Shown one piece after another: positions 11,235 to 22,349 of a stretch of 64,000 nt of DNA; the stretch's first letter is position 1, and every line of letters begins with the position of its first letter. This DNA is from Macrosoma leucophasiata (taxonomy: Eukaryota; Arthropoda; Insecta; Lepidoptera; Hedylidae), in the NCBI GenBank assembly GCA_036365455.1, contig JAWQUS010000017.1, positions 124,001-188,000 on the forward strand. Reading direction: 5' to 3'. Both the position numbers and the translations under genes were made by a program. The notes under the pieces are model-generated. The model was not told the DNA's origin. It did not search any database and saw nothing but the letters and a program-made list of their open reading frames with translations.

Positions 11235-12866
11235 GTTTATTTATTTAATATTTGCATGAAATAGTACATGAGGCGGACTTAATGCTAAAAGCATTCTCTA
11301 CCAGTCAACCGTTGGGTAGAAAAGAACAGTTTGTGGTGCAAATAAAAAAAAACAAATACAAAATCGTAAATATCTCACAGGAAAAGTATTGTAATACTAT
11401 ATATATATATAAATAAATGGACACAAATATACATACTTATACATAAATATAATATTTATACATACATATATCTACATATATATACACATACATACATATA
11501 CATGTGAATAAATATAACAAATACTTACAAACATAAAGACGAATTTGACAAATTATAAAATAACTCAAGGCATATTCAAATAATGTGCTCGGAGCTTTCG
11601 TTTGAAACTAAATTTACAGGAGGACTTTCTGATATCCACGGGGAGAGCATTCCAAAGTTTTATTGCTGAAACTGCAAATGAATAAGACATGAAACCAGTA
11701 CGGTGAGAAGGCAAGGAAAGAAGAAGATTTTCAGAAGAACGAAGGTGCAAATTATGTGAACCGCCCAGAATATTAAAATGTATTTTAAGATAGTCGGGAG
11801 AGTTAGGATCGTTGATCAAAGCTGGTGGTGGCTTTTACTGGTGGTAGAGCTCCAGTGACGGAGCTCGCGGGCGTAGGCACCACCGCATTACCTAATATAC
11901 TTGCCGCTAAATGGTAGTGTTCAACACTATCGTGTTCCGGTCAGGTGGTAATGTACGGCCCTGTAATTTCCGGCACAGAGGCATAAGACCTTAGGCCTCA
12001 GGAGTGGTAACGCATCTGCATTTTGACCTTGGTCTTTGTGTGGGTGTCTATAGGCTGCAGTCATCACTTAACATCAATGTGAACTGCATGCTTGTTTACC
12101 ACTTCCATTACATAAAAAAAAAAAAGAAAATAACATACAAAGTAACCTGACATATCGTCGCTGTCGGATAGGAAGCCAACCTAACCGAGAGCGACAGAGA
12201 GAGATGTGATCAAATTTCCGTAAATCATAAATAAAGCGAATAGAATTATTCAGCAAACGATCCAATTTATTGAGAAGTGTTTGTGATAGATCCGGATAGC
12301 AGACATCAGCATTGTCTATGATAGGCAACACGAGTGACTGTACAAGTAAAGTTTTAGTACTGATGGGAAAAAAGTTTTTAAATCTATACAGAGACCGCAG
12401 CGAAGCCGTGACACTTTGACTAACGTACTCAATCTGTTTGTCCCAACTTAAACATGAGTCAATATGTAGACCTTAATTCTTAACATGCTGTACGAAAGGA
12501 ATAGGCGAGTTATTAAAGAGAATAGGCGTAAGTTGATCAGAATTTATGTTTTTGATGCAAAAAGAACTACCTAGGATGATGGAATGACATTTATCAACGT
12601 TGACAGTAATACCAAAACTTCGTGACCAATCTGAAATGATGTCCAAGTTTTCATTCATTTTTTTTAATGGCGTTTTCCAAGTTTTGTCATAGCCATCCGC
12701 ACACCTCTCGTCATCCATGGCGCAGGTGGCCGTTTGACACGAACTGTATGGAGAGGAGCATGGGCATCAAACAAACCTAAAATATTGCGGTTGATAATAG
12801 AAACTTTGGCGTCGATGGTTGTAGCCTGTTCCATATCCGCCCAATCAATCGAGCAAGCATCTTAAT
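11235..12866 (-). pseudogene. Degenerate jockey/CR1-type LINE with internal deletion and nested SINE
   Basis: Read on the minus strand from 12866: the endonuclease-to-RT linker (HAPLHTVRVKRPPAPWMT), then a jump near 12670 to the end of the RT domain (FGITVNVDKCHSIILGS), then thumb and C-terminal region (LLNKLDRLLNNSIRFIYDLR; LWNALPVDIRKSS). The RT catalytic core is deleted. A TAA nonsense codon sits at 12473-12475 where the frame otherwise continues. The C-terminus is split by the Metulj-like SINE at 11830-12126: coding resumes at 11819 and ends at 11565. 11235-11564 is the likely 3' UTR. Non-functional. Confidence 0.8.
11830..12126 (+). mobile_element. Metulj-like SINE, near full-length, nested in a LINE
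   Basis: Starts gcttttactggtggtagagc, continues gcgggcgtaggcaccaccgc, gtgttccggtcaggtggtaa, aggcctcaggagtgg and ctataggctgcagtcatcac, and ends caatgtgaactgcatgcttg plus an A-rich tail (12112-12125). It interrupts the minus-strand LINE reading frame described around it. This is the best full-length reference copy of the family in this window. Confidence 0.8.
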
Positions 12867-12962
12867 CTTCAACATATATATTATTATATAGTAAAATATA
12901 CTTACACATCAATAAATAAGCAATTTGGATGATGATTTCTGATAAGGATTCCTACTTAGGAA

Positions 12963-13691
12963 TCACACACATACTCGTATAATATGTTTCTTTAAATTGT
13001 TTTTAAACTTCAGCCTCGAACACGATCTTCGGATGACATCTGGCAGCGCATTCCACAAGCGAGCCGCTTGAACAGTAAAAGAGTTAGCAACGAAACCGGA
13101 TCTATGAAGGGGTATAGAAAGAGTGAGAGATTCATTAGAGCGAAGATGTAATGAGTGAGAAGAGCAGAGATACTTGAAATTATTTTTTAAATAAGTAGGA
13201 GAGGAAACGTCAAAAAGAATTGAAAAAAGTTGACACAGAATTCTGGATTGTCTTCGTTGGCGGATAGTTAGCCATTTAAGGTCGGTACGGAAAGCGGACA
13301 CATGGTCAAATTTACGAAGACGAAAGATGAACCGGATCGCATTATTGATTACTCGGTCTAGTTTATCAAGACCAGCCTCATTTAAGTCCAGATAACACGC
13401 ATCAGCATAATCTAATATAGGCAAAATAAGTGCCTGTACAAGACGAATTTTTAACTGAGTGGGTAGGAAGTTTCTCAGTCTGTTAAGGGAGCTTAATGAC
13501 GCATAGGCAGTACGACAAACTTCACTAAATTGTACATTCCAGCTGAGAGTCGCATCTATATATAGTCCTAGGTCCTTAACTGATGGACAAAAAGTAATTT
13601 TCTGACCCTCAAAAGTGACAGGTGCCACGGAACTGAGGTCTAATTTGGCTAGTTGCTTTTGGCTTGACCGTTGAGATATTACAAAGTACAT
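12963..13691 (-). pseudogene. Jockey/CR1-type LINE C-terminal fragment
   Basis: An uninterrupted 242-codon frame equivalent to the region after RT motif D: KDLGLYIDATLSW (thumb start), LDKLDRVINNAIRFIFRLRK, LHLRSNESLTLSIPLHRSGF and ARLWNALPDVIRRSC. It parallels the neighbouring LINE at 11235-12866 (LDRLLNNSIRFIYDLRK, LWNALPVDIRKSS), but the two are clearly diverged, so they are separate insertions. 5'-truncated: no endonuclease or RT core. Starts with a read-through of unrelated sequence. Confidence 0.8.
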
Positions 13692-13922
13692 GCGATTGAT
13701 TGAGATGCAACAAGATGGAGGAGTGCAGGGCGTGCGTCCGTCGCCCTACGTGGTCCCGTCGGAAGAGAGAGTATTGGTATATATTGGTCTATGGAGAGAG
13801 TGCTGTGGTGTTGCTCGGCGCTCAGCTCTGTCCGTCGGCTGCGGTCGGGTCGCCTAGTCACCCGTCGCATGCGCGGTTTCCCCGCGGGTATTTATGTGAT
13901 CTCAACATTAAACGTGGTCGAG
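13692..13922. other. GC-rich segment of unknown origin
   Basis: Noticeably more GC-rich than its flanks (gggcgtgcgtccgtcgccc, ggtcgggtcgcc, gtttccccgcggg). It lies between two LINE pieces. No domain recognised in either strand. Confidence 0.4.
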
Positions 13923-14090
13923 ATGAGCCACTATCGCTTACCGATTACATTTCTAAGGAAGATATAAGGAAGAGTCTTTGTGTGAATGAGAGTATCGAAG
14001 TAAAAATGAAAAAATACATGCTCCAATGGTTTGGGCATATAGAACGAATGTCGAATGAGCGAATCACTGAACAGATATACAATGCGACTG
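13923..14090 (+). pseudogene. RTE-like LINE fragment
   Basis: Encodes EDIRKSLCVNESIEVKMKK and WFGHIERMSNERITEQIYNA, matching EDVRKRLCVNDSIGVKMKK and WFGHIERMSNERMTKQIYNA of the LINE at 32741-34567. Both ends truncated; the open frame around it is chimeric with unrelated sequence. Confidence 0.85.
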
Positions 14091-14236
14091 TAAATAGTTT
14101 CCGAAATCCAGCGTTAAGCGTTTTTATAAATAAGTTTCTTCTATTTCAGATTCTGGGAACCAATACATTGTAAATCAAAGGTAAGCTCGTCAATAAAATA
14201 TTGACAAATATTTATTTACGTCTGTGTTCTCAAGCA

Positions 14237-14400
14237 TACCTAATAATCACCCTCGATTCGCCTGTTTAGTTTTGGCCCATATGGTGGTGAGACAATTGAA
14301 ATCGCCGAGCATATTATTATCAACCAACTCTAAGGGTGTCGTTGAAAAACTTCTAGAAATTGGAAAATCTATGTCATCAGTTTTTACTTTTACTTAGTTT
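14237..14400 (-). repeat. Diverged tRNA-derived SINE body (no head)
   Basis: ctcgattcgcctg, gttttggcccat and ggtggtgagacaatt correspond in order to the 3' half of the SINE at 17109-17367 (cacgattcgccgg, gttttggcccat, ggtggcgagccaatt). The tRNA-like head is missing. 14400-15330 holds nothing I recognise. Confidence 0.6.
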
Positions 14401-15339
14401 TACACTTCATATTGTGTATCTCACTTTTTATATTGGTATTTTTTATATTCATCATTCACTTCAGTCGGTACTCAGTGTGTTTAGTTTATGGCCTTATCCA
14501 TAAGATATTAGAGTTAACTGTGACACTTTAGTTTTTCCACAGAGCAACGCGGGCCACCGGGTCCGGTCGGTTGCTTTATGAGTTTTTCACATCTTGGTAT
14601 CATGGACCACTCAGGGTATATGACTTTCAAAATGTGGGCAGAAGTACACATTAACTTAAATTTAAGCATACATCCCCGTATGTGTGCCTATATACTTTTT
14701 TTTTTTCATCTTGAAGTGTTATACAATAGATTGTATAAGATGAACTTAAAGAAGAAATCAGTGACCTTACGAATAAAACATAAAAAAATTAATGAAAATA
14801 AAATTGTAATACGTTTTTTATGCACCAACACAAAAATAAAAACCAAACTAAAGAAAATTATCATTCACTACCCGATCTCAGATTTTATTGTAACTTGTTT
14901 TTTGCTGACGTCACTTACAGTAAGCTGATACATGTATCTACTTATATATTATATATAAATCGCGTAAGCATCGAAGTTGTTTGAAGTCAAAATATCGTAG
15001 TATTGGCTGACATGTAGGTACGCGAGTCTAATGTTACATATTATAAAATCACTTTCCTGTTGACTTCCCTGTGTACGTACTTCTTACTTTCATATATTAT
15101 TTGCGAAGCTCTCGTTGCTTTGTGAAAAGATAAAAATAGGTAAGGCATACGAAATATTATTTTGCTATTCATTATGTTTATTGTGCTAGAAAGAGCTAAA
15201 CAGATTGTAGCTCGTATGGTGTTATGTGAATTCAGATAGAAATTTTCATAAAGACTCGAGCTCTAAATTGAATAAAATTTTATGGTCTATAATGAATACA
15301 TTAGAAGAACCTACATCGATGGAGATTGGAAATACTACG

Positions 15340-15405
15340 ATCCGCGGTTAGTCCAGCGATGTGAGATGACCGTTTAATTCGTCACAGGTTCGATGTAGAT
15401 ACGTC
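15340..15405 (+). repeat. tRNA-like SINE head (A/B boxes)
   Basis: gcggttagtccagcgatg resembles an A box, and cacaggttcgatg 35-40 bp later resembles a B box (GGTTCGA). Likely the pol III head of a SINE; the body is not identified. Confidence 0.4.
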
Positions 15406-15659
15406 GTCACTGTTGAGGTAATCTATTGCCTCTAGCCAGAAATTACCGAGTCATATCTTAACGTCCAATCGGAATACGATAGTCCTGAAAAATACTACTT
15501 AGAAGTAATAATAAGCCCCTTGCGGCCACCATCTAAGCACAGGAGGTTGTTGATACTCGCTACATAATTTTGAGGTTTTTAGTTTTACGGGCATCGTCAT
15601 CATCATCATTTGATCTAAAATCTACTGCTTGACTATATGGAATAGTTGCTCCTAATAAT

Positions 15660-15845
15660 GCCTATTTTATCAGGCAGTGGCGAGCGCGTACCGAATGATG
15701 AAGTATAGACAGGCCCCTCACCAGGTGTACCGACGACCTGGTGAAGGTCGCGGGCAATCGCTGGATGAAGACGGTCCAGGCACGTTCGCTGTCGCTATCT
15801 TTTGTCCACCAGTGGACGTCAGCCGTCTGAAATGATGATTATTAC
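15660..15845 (+). pseudogene. RTE-type LINE 3' end fragment
   Basis: Encodes DDLVKVAGNRWMKTVQARS followed by the WT-region-like tail (ccaccagtggacgtcagccg) and a terminal atgatgattatta simple repeat. This is the familiar C-terminal end and (ATG)n tail of insect RTE LINEs. It differs from the LINE at 32716-34567. 5'-truncated. Confidence 0.65.
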
Positions 15846-15978
15846 AAAATACACGAAAACGTGATCGGATAGTTTTCTTCTGAACAATTATATTTATTTT
15901 TCTATATTTGAAATTAGATCATTACGGGGCCATAATAACAGACACATAATTTCCACACAGACATATTACCAACTAAGA

Positions 15979-16085
15979 CCTCCGGGGTGGCAACGCATCT
16001 GCATCATGAAGACGTCTTATAGGCTGCAGCTACCACTTAACATCTATGTGAACTGCAAGCTTGTTTGCCACCTTCGTGTATATAA
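15979..16085 (+). repeat. Metulj-like SINE, tail portion
   Basis: ggtggcaacgcatctgcat, ataggctgcag and gtgaactgcaagcttgtttg followed by an A-rich end. 5' half missing. 16086-16480 contains nothing further I can name. Confidence 0.7.
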
Positions 16086-16481
16086 AAAATAGAAGTGATA
16101 ATCTGTAAAATAGCAGTTAGCAATATATTATCCCTCGCCTGGTTCTGATGTGTCAGTTTACAAATGTGAGTATAAGTCGTTTTATGACAAATGAGAGACG
16201 AATCCAGAATAATGGTATTTACTCGCATAAGAAAGTCTGCAAACGTCCCAGACCCATCCGTTATTCCGGCAAGCATAAATAGATTCAAATTGCTTGCCAC
16301 GGAATCAAGTAGGATAGTGAGCTATGTATGTTTGGCGTCGCGATGACGATGCCTTTTCGCTCCCATCCGCATCCACTAACCATATTGATATGCTGAGCGA
16401 ATATCTAAATATAAGGTAGAAGCTTTTTCTCGCGACTTTGCTAGAGTATTGCATGCATAAAGAATAAGCAATATGTATAAC

Positions 16482-16755
16482 TAGCTGACCCGGCAAACTT
16501 CGTATTGCCTCAGAATTAAATAATGACATGTGTCAAAGGTTTGATATTATTATATGGACTATTTGTATGGAAAAATGAAATTGTGTTTTTTACTATTCTT
16601 CTTCAATTTCTTCATATTTTCTTACCTTTCCAATCTTCCCTGGTCTTCCAAAAATCATTCGAAACCATTATTAGCCAAATCGGTCCAGGCGTTCTCTAGT
16701 TTTAGCGAGACTAACGAACAGCAATAATTGATTTTTATATATTATATATACGAGT
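16482..16755 (+). repeat. ctagctgacccggc interspersed repeat, copy 1
   Basis: Starts ctagctgacccggcaaac, includes tattgcctcagaatta, aaatcggtccaggcgttc and ttttagcgagactaacgaac, and ends in a TA-rich stretch. A second copy at 57428-57722 shares the full order. A widespread insect repeat type; LINE 3' end or Helitron-like class unresolved. Confidence 0.6.
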
Positions 16756-17108
16756 AGATGAATAATAAATCTCAAGTTATGTTAAAATCAGCTCTTCACC
16801 ATGAGGTAAATAGAATGTAGAGTAGACAGCGGGAACATTTCCGTTTTTAAATTGATTTGACAGATATTTTGAATGACGTTTTCACGTCAGCTGTCATGTT
16901 ACTATGGCAAAGTGCAGGTAATTGTATGCAAAAAATCTGGAACCATGCTTACAAGGGGAATGTCCCGTCTAGTACTCTTGTTAGTTCATGTAGGTCAAAG
17001 GCTTTTCATTTTATCTAAACATTGATCTCCAAATTTACTATCTCCCGCTAGGTTGTCTGTTAATATACAATGCCTCAAATATAGTCCAGTCATTTTTCAC
17101 AAAGGTAA

Positions 17109-17367
17109 ATGCATGCATTCAATCATACATGCAAACACCCACGATTCGCCGGTTACGTTTTGGCCCATGTAACAGGTGGCGAGCCAATTCATCTCAGGGC
17201 CCATCACCAATCTTCGAAGTACTCGGAAACTTCCAGAAAATGGTAAAATCCCAATAGGACCAGAGGTAAAGTATTTGTAAACCGTTATCCCTAATATCCC
17301 TCGACCCGGGAATCGAACCCGGGACAGCGTAATAGAAGTGGCCTGCTACCACTAGGCTACCGAGGCA
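17109..17367 (-). mobile_element. tRNA-derived SINE with cloverleaf-like head
   Basis: On the minus strand the head (17366-17299) reads cctcggtagcctagtggtag (A box) and cccgggttcgattcccggg (B box within a 5-bp T stem), with the acceptor-like ends cctcg/cgagg able to pair. The body leads to a tail (gggccaaaacgtaaccgg, gaatcgtgggtgtttgcatg). A second copy lies at 40846-41107 and a headless one at 14237-14400. The tRNA-like part alone could be mistaken for a tRNA gene, but its linkage to a repeated body identifies a SINE. Confidence 0.7.
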
Positions 17368-17449
17368 GTTTTACCAAAAGAGGTTAACAACGAAATTAAA
17401 TAAAAAGATATCATGATGCAATTATATTTGCTAATATTAGATAGTTTAC

Positions 17450-17619
17450 GGGAAATGTACGGCCCTGTAATTTACGGAAGAGAGGCATAACACCTTAAGC
17501 CTCAGGAGTGGCAACGCATCTGCATTTTGACCTAGTTCTTTGTGTAAGTGTATATAGGCTGCAGTCATTATTTAACATCAATGTGAACTGCATGCTTGTT
17601 TGCCACTTCCATTACATTA
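17450..17619 (+). repeat. Metulj-like SINE, 3' two-thirds
   Basis: aatgtacggccctgtaattt, cctcaggagtggcaacgcat, ataggctgcagtcatt and caatgtgaactgcatgcttg, ending ccattacattaaaa right where the LINE at 17620 begins. Confidence 0.8.
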
Positions 17620-17701
17620 AAACATGCAAACATATTTATCGGTCGCAATCGAACGCGTTTACGATAGTGCTGCGATAAATAATAATAGATTAAATACTAC
17701 G

Positions 17702-18718
17702 ATGGCGAAATCAACACTAGATTCGCTCGAAAAACTATTAGTGAAGTTCATTACACCTATTGACCAAAAGTTCGCGATTGTGATGAAAGAATTAAAAAAA
17801 CTAGAAGACAAAATCGATAAACTCGAGAAGAAAAAACATATTAGTTCTCCCAGAGATGAAGGTAGCAGTGAAAACTTCCCGTTAACAGCAGCCACGAAAC
17901 CAGTGACAAACACAAAGCTGACGCACGAAGCTAAGACGCACACGCACACATTGAAGTCTCCTGCCTTAGTCGATGCAACGCCTCCGGCTCCCCCTGCCGC
18001 ACGTGCATCCCCGCCTGCGCCTGCACCTACACGTGTGCTAGCGAGCCGGCCGAGCCATAGCCGAACTATGGAGATGACGACCTAGTGCACCAGTCAGCGG
18101 GCGACCGCGCCAGCGGTCACTCCACTGTGCAGGCCGCCTGCTTCAACATCAACAAATGCACCCGCCGTTGTTAGATCGTATGAATGCTCTACGAATGCTG
18201 TTGGTGCAGTTAGTACGAATGTTGAATGGCAAACCGTAAAATATAAGACGAGACGACCTGCGCAGCGTCGCACCGTCATAACTGGTGTAGGCTCGATCGA
18301 TACAGACTTACAGACTGTAGAACGGGTACGAAAAAACTATGCCTGCTTTTTCAAACCAGATACAACGGCGGAATCATTAATTATTTACATGAATAAGAAG
18401 AATCCCAGTACGGCATACCAAGCGGATAAATTGAAATTATCGCATAGCTACTATTCGTCATTTATGATTACGGTCCCTTGCAGTAAATTAGATTTCTTTA
18501 TGTTGCCTGAAAATTGGCCCCCTGGTACGGAGATTAGTGAGTGGTTTCGGCGTAGCGACGGACTCGCGAAAGGCGAGTCCACCAATACCCAAGGCTTCCG
18601 GCGTAGAGCCAACAATAACAAGTCAGCAGGCCGGCCCGGAGCCTATGGCGCCAACCGCAGAAGCACAGACCCCCGCGCCTCTTTCGCTTCGCCAGGACCA
18701 TCCAGCCGCGCGCACTGA
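17702..18718 (+). pseudogene. LINE ORF1 protein, one premature stop
   Basis: Start chosen at ATG 17702 (MAKSTLDSLEKLL); an upstream in-frame ATG at 17624 lies at the element's edge. Residues 1-45 form a Lys/Leu/Glu-rich coiled coil (LKKLEDKIDKLEKKK), followed by a Pro/Ala/Ser-rich linker. The C-terminal half (AQRRTVITGVGSI, YACFFKPDTT, SYYSSFMITVPCSKLDFF, WPPGTEISEWFRR) looks like the conserved domain of ORF1p in this LINE group, expected to bind RNA and chaperone retrotransposition. No CCHC knuckle seen. A TAG at 18083-18085 interrupts the frame, which then stays open to 18718. It overlaps the start of ORF2 in another frame. Confidence 0.75.
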
Positions 18719-21598
18719 TGAACACCTGACCGTGGGCCACCTGAATATTAGAAGCCTCGGTGCCAAGACCAAACAACTGGAGGTACTATTGACAAACGAA
18801 CTACGTTGTGATTTACTTATATTAACTGAACATTGGCTTAAAAGCCTCGAAATTATGTCTGTTACTTTAAATAACTATGACCTTGTATCTTACTATTGTA
18901 GACCGAATATCGCTCATGGTGGTTGTTGCATTTACGTTCGCACGGGAATTTCGGCCATCAATAAACAAGATTTCTGTGACCTGTCGCAGGAGCAAATATT
19001 TGACGTGTGTGCCGTGCAGCTCATTGAAAATAATATTCTTGTCGTAGGCATATATCATTCAAATTTGACAGATGACAATGAATATTTAAAATTATTTGAA
19101 AGTCTGCTAACTAAAATATGTGATGAGGGTTTAGATGCCATTATAATGGGCGATGTTAACATAAACTTACTGAAAAATAGCAAACAGAAAAAAGAACTAG
19201 TCGATATACTACCCAGACACAATTTCTTACAGCTTATACAAAATGCTACCCGTGTAGAGGGCAATACCGCGACATTACTGGACCATGTGTACACGAACCT
19301 CCCCGAGGAGCGCATAGTGAGTGCGGTCGGCGGCGTCGCGACGCACCTCAGTGACCATGACGCTCAACGTCTAGTGGTGCGGCGTGACACTCCACGTTTG
19401 TTGCAACACGTACCGAAGCGATCGTTCACAGTAAGTAATAAATTCAATTTTCGGAACTCACTCGAATCTATCGACTGGGTTTCGGTGGTAGATCGGTCTG
19501 GAAATGACTGTCACGCACTCGCTGAATCTATACTAAACATAATATGCTACAAATTTAACGTATGCTTTCTAATCAAAAATCAACCAGTCATCTCTAGACT
19601 GAATACATGGGTTGATAATGAAGTGTGCACTTTGAAAAACATACTATTTGACGTTCTACAAATGAAAAATGTTTTCCCTGATAATGACGACCTTACGAGA
19701 ATTGCCGGTAATTATTTATCGAAATACAACACGTTACTAAAACAAAAACGAACTAGCTATTACTCTGAAATTATACAAAAAAATCCCAATAAGATGAAAT
19801 GTATGTGGAATATTGTCAAGACAGAGTTAGGTCGTGGAAACGCGAGAGTCGACTACACTGACGTGGTACGTGATTCAAGCGGAGAATCCTTTGAATCCAA
19901 AAAGCAGCTGGTAGATGCGTTGAATTTAGAGTTTACGACTGCAGCACGCGTGTGCGGTGCGCCGACAGCTGACATCTCCCGTGCATGCGCAGCACTTAAT
20001 TGTGATAAAACTGCGTGTGATTCCTCACTGCGGTTGCACTTGTTCTCTCCGCATGAAATAGTGACTATTGTCAATAAACATATAGCCTCAAAAAACAGCA
20101 CTGACCTATACGGCATTTCCGCTAAATTACTAAAAGTAATCATTGACGTCCTTGCTAACGTTGTAGCCTATCTCTTTAACAAATGTATTAGGGAGGGCGT
20201 ATACCCGAAAGCTCTCAAAAGGGTGAAAATATCACCCCTTTATAAAGGGAAAGGTAAAAAATGTGAAACGAAATCCTATCGACCGATATCTTTAGTACCG
20301 CTATCAGCAAAATATTTGAAGTTGGGCTCAATAAACGGCTTTTGTCTTTTATTGAGGAACGCAAAATAATTACGGAGAGGCAATATGCCTACCGAGCCGG
20401 GCGCGGCACTACAGACCTGGTGCGAGAGGTTGTACGGCACGTGCTCAAAGCGCGCGAGGCCGGCCTCAGCGTGGCACTACTGTGCTGTGACCTCTCACGT
20501 GCGTTCGATACCGCCGATCACCATCTCATAATTAATAAATTAAACTTCTACGGTATTCGGGGTCACGTGTTATCATTAATCGCCTCTTTCATGTCTGAAC
20601 GCACTCAAACTGTGATCGGTGACAGTGGCCACGCGCGCTCGTCAGAATTAACGAATGCTATAGGAGTGCCGCAAGGTTCATGCTTATCGAACACGCTGTT
20701 TAGTCTCTTATTAAATGACCTTCCGAACGCTATAAAAGACGCCGACGTGTATATGTACGCCGATGATGTCGCTGCCATAGTAACCGCACAATCTCGACTC
20801 AAACTGGAACAAAAACTGAACGATGTGACTCAAAGATTAGAAAAATGGTTCCAGTCAAATGGACTAGCACTAAATAAAGAAAAAACGTGCTACATGCCAT
20901 TTCTTCTAAATGGCCACAACCCACCGCAATACTCGGTGACTGTGGGGAACACCACACTACAAGCGGTCAGATCGACGAGGCTTCTTGGCTTCCAAATAGA
21001 CAGCGGTCTTACATGGGAAACCCACATCGATGGACTCTGCTCCAGACTAGGCCGAGCATGTTTCGCGCTACGCCGTCTTGCCAGTACTGCAAATCGTAGC
21101 GTAGTGCTGTCTTGCTATTTCGCGACCGTCCATAGCCTCCTCACATACGGAGTAGAGCTGTGGGCACGAGCAGCCGACGCCGACAGAGCTTTCGCCATGC
21201 AAAAGCGAGCGGTCCGTGCGATTGTAGGAGTATGTGAGGATGTGTCGTGTAGAAACCTCTTTACAGAATTAAACATCATGCCTCTGCCTTGCGAACTAAT
21301 ATATCAAATAGCTATGTTTACCTATAAACATCTCAACACCTTTAAAACGCGAGGCACGTGCTCCTACCGTGCCCTCCGTAGTGACAAGCTTGCTCATCTC
21401 CTTGCCATGCCCTTTAACAAACTGCGTAAATCTGAGAGGTGCGTGTACACAATGGGTCCATTGGTTTACAATAGGCTGCCGGACACAATTAAAAAAAGTG
21501 CAACTTCCACCATGATATTCAAGAAAAGACTGAGAAAATGGTTAAACCGGTGTGCCTTCTATTCAATAGAAGAATTCTATGAATTGCCAGTATGTTAA
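18645..21598 (+). pseudogene. LINE ORF2: endonuclease and reverse transcriptase, one frameshift
   Basis: ATG 18645 (MAPTAEAQTPAPL) is a plausible start overlapping ORF1. The endonuclease domain follows: VGHLNIRSL, DLLILTEHWLK, GGCCIYVR, GDVNINLL, LLDHVYTNL and the terminal LSDHDAQ. After the linker, RT motifs appear: YRPISLVPL; then, across a single frameshift around 20288-20297, KIFEVGLNKRLL, YAYRAGRGTTDLVREVV, LLCCDLSRAFDTADH (catalytic Asp), GVPQGSCLSNTLFSLLLNDL and MYADDVAAI (catalytic YADD). The C-terminus has the LYQKRAVRAI-type AMQKRAVRAIVGV and YNRLPDTIKKS motifs. It would nick DNA and prime reverse transcription on target. Inactive as it stands because of the frameshift. Confidence 0.85.
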
Positions 21599-21832
21599 TA
21601 AATGTACCAATTTACTGATATTATTCCTATTTTATATTTTTATAATTTACGCTTTCAATGAAATTGTATGATAATTTAACTAATTAAATTAATTTTATTG
21701 CTATTTAAATATAGGTAATATCGAATATTCAATTTAATCAATATATTGTGAATATATTGTACCTACTAAAAATGACTTGTAACTTGGTGTTACTAATAAA
21801 GATATTGTATTGTATTGTATTGTATTGTAAAA

Positions 21833-22270
21833 AAAGGAACATAATGAACATAATAATAGGTAATTAATTAGATAGTCTATTGTCACAATAAATTCTGATA
21901 TATTGCAATAACGAAATAATAATTATCTGTGACATGCACCCGCGCGGCGGCGGGCGGCATGCACTAGTATTGCGGTCAAGGAAGCAGGCCAGCTTTAATC
22001 TCGACTCGCGCCGGCCACTAGGCCAGCGAACTAGGGTTGCCACGAGCAGATTAAATGTGTATTTATTTTTCATGTCACTTGGATGTTTCCTAGTTCAAAT
22101 CAATGCTTTTTATACAATAGTTAAACACAAATATGGATTAGAAAATTATAAAAATTACAGTATAATTGTTATTTATTTGATGCAATACCATTAAGAAAAA
22201 ATAAAATGGGAGTAAAATATAAGCAAAAAGTTAGCTTGTCACAACTGTTATCCCGTCAACTTTGTGCATT
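21833..22270. other. Non-coding stretch, nothing recognised
   Basis: Contains a short GC-rich island (cgcgcggcggcgggcggc near 21940) in AT-rich sequence. No domain in the small frames on either strand. Confidence 0.35.
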
Positions 22271-22349
22271 TGACTATGCTATTAAAAAATATTTAGATTT
22301 CCCATACACTTCACCAGTAATTTTACATGACAAGTTTTGAGTAAAATCA

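Larger units (their letters stand above)
17620..21832 (+). mobile_element. Nearly complete jockey/CR1-group LINE
   Basis: Carries ORF1 (coiled coil plus C-terminal conserved domain) and ORF2 (AP-type endonuclease plus reverse transcriptase), and ends with four ATTGT-type units (about 21808-21828) rather than a simple poly(A) tail. Microsatellite 3' tails are typical of CR1-group elements. Two lesions only: a TAG in ORF1 and one frameshift in ORF2. Element about 4.2 kb. The 5' end abuts a SINE tail, so the exact 5' boundary is uncertain. Clade within the jockey/CR1 group is not resolved. Confidence 0.8.

Noticed and set aside
13700..14173. A 157-codon plus-strand gene
   Set aside because: It fuses a GC-rich unknown segment to a known LINE fragment (13923-14090); a chance read-through.
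17299..17366. Minus-strand tRNA gene with good A and B boxes and pairing ends
   Set aside because: It is joined to a body repeated at 40846-41107 and 14237-14400, so it is the head of a SINE; a convincing anticodon arm is lacking.
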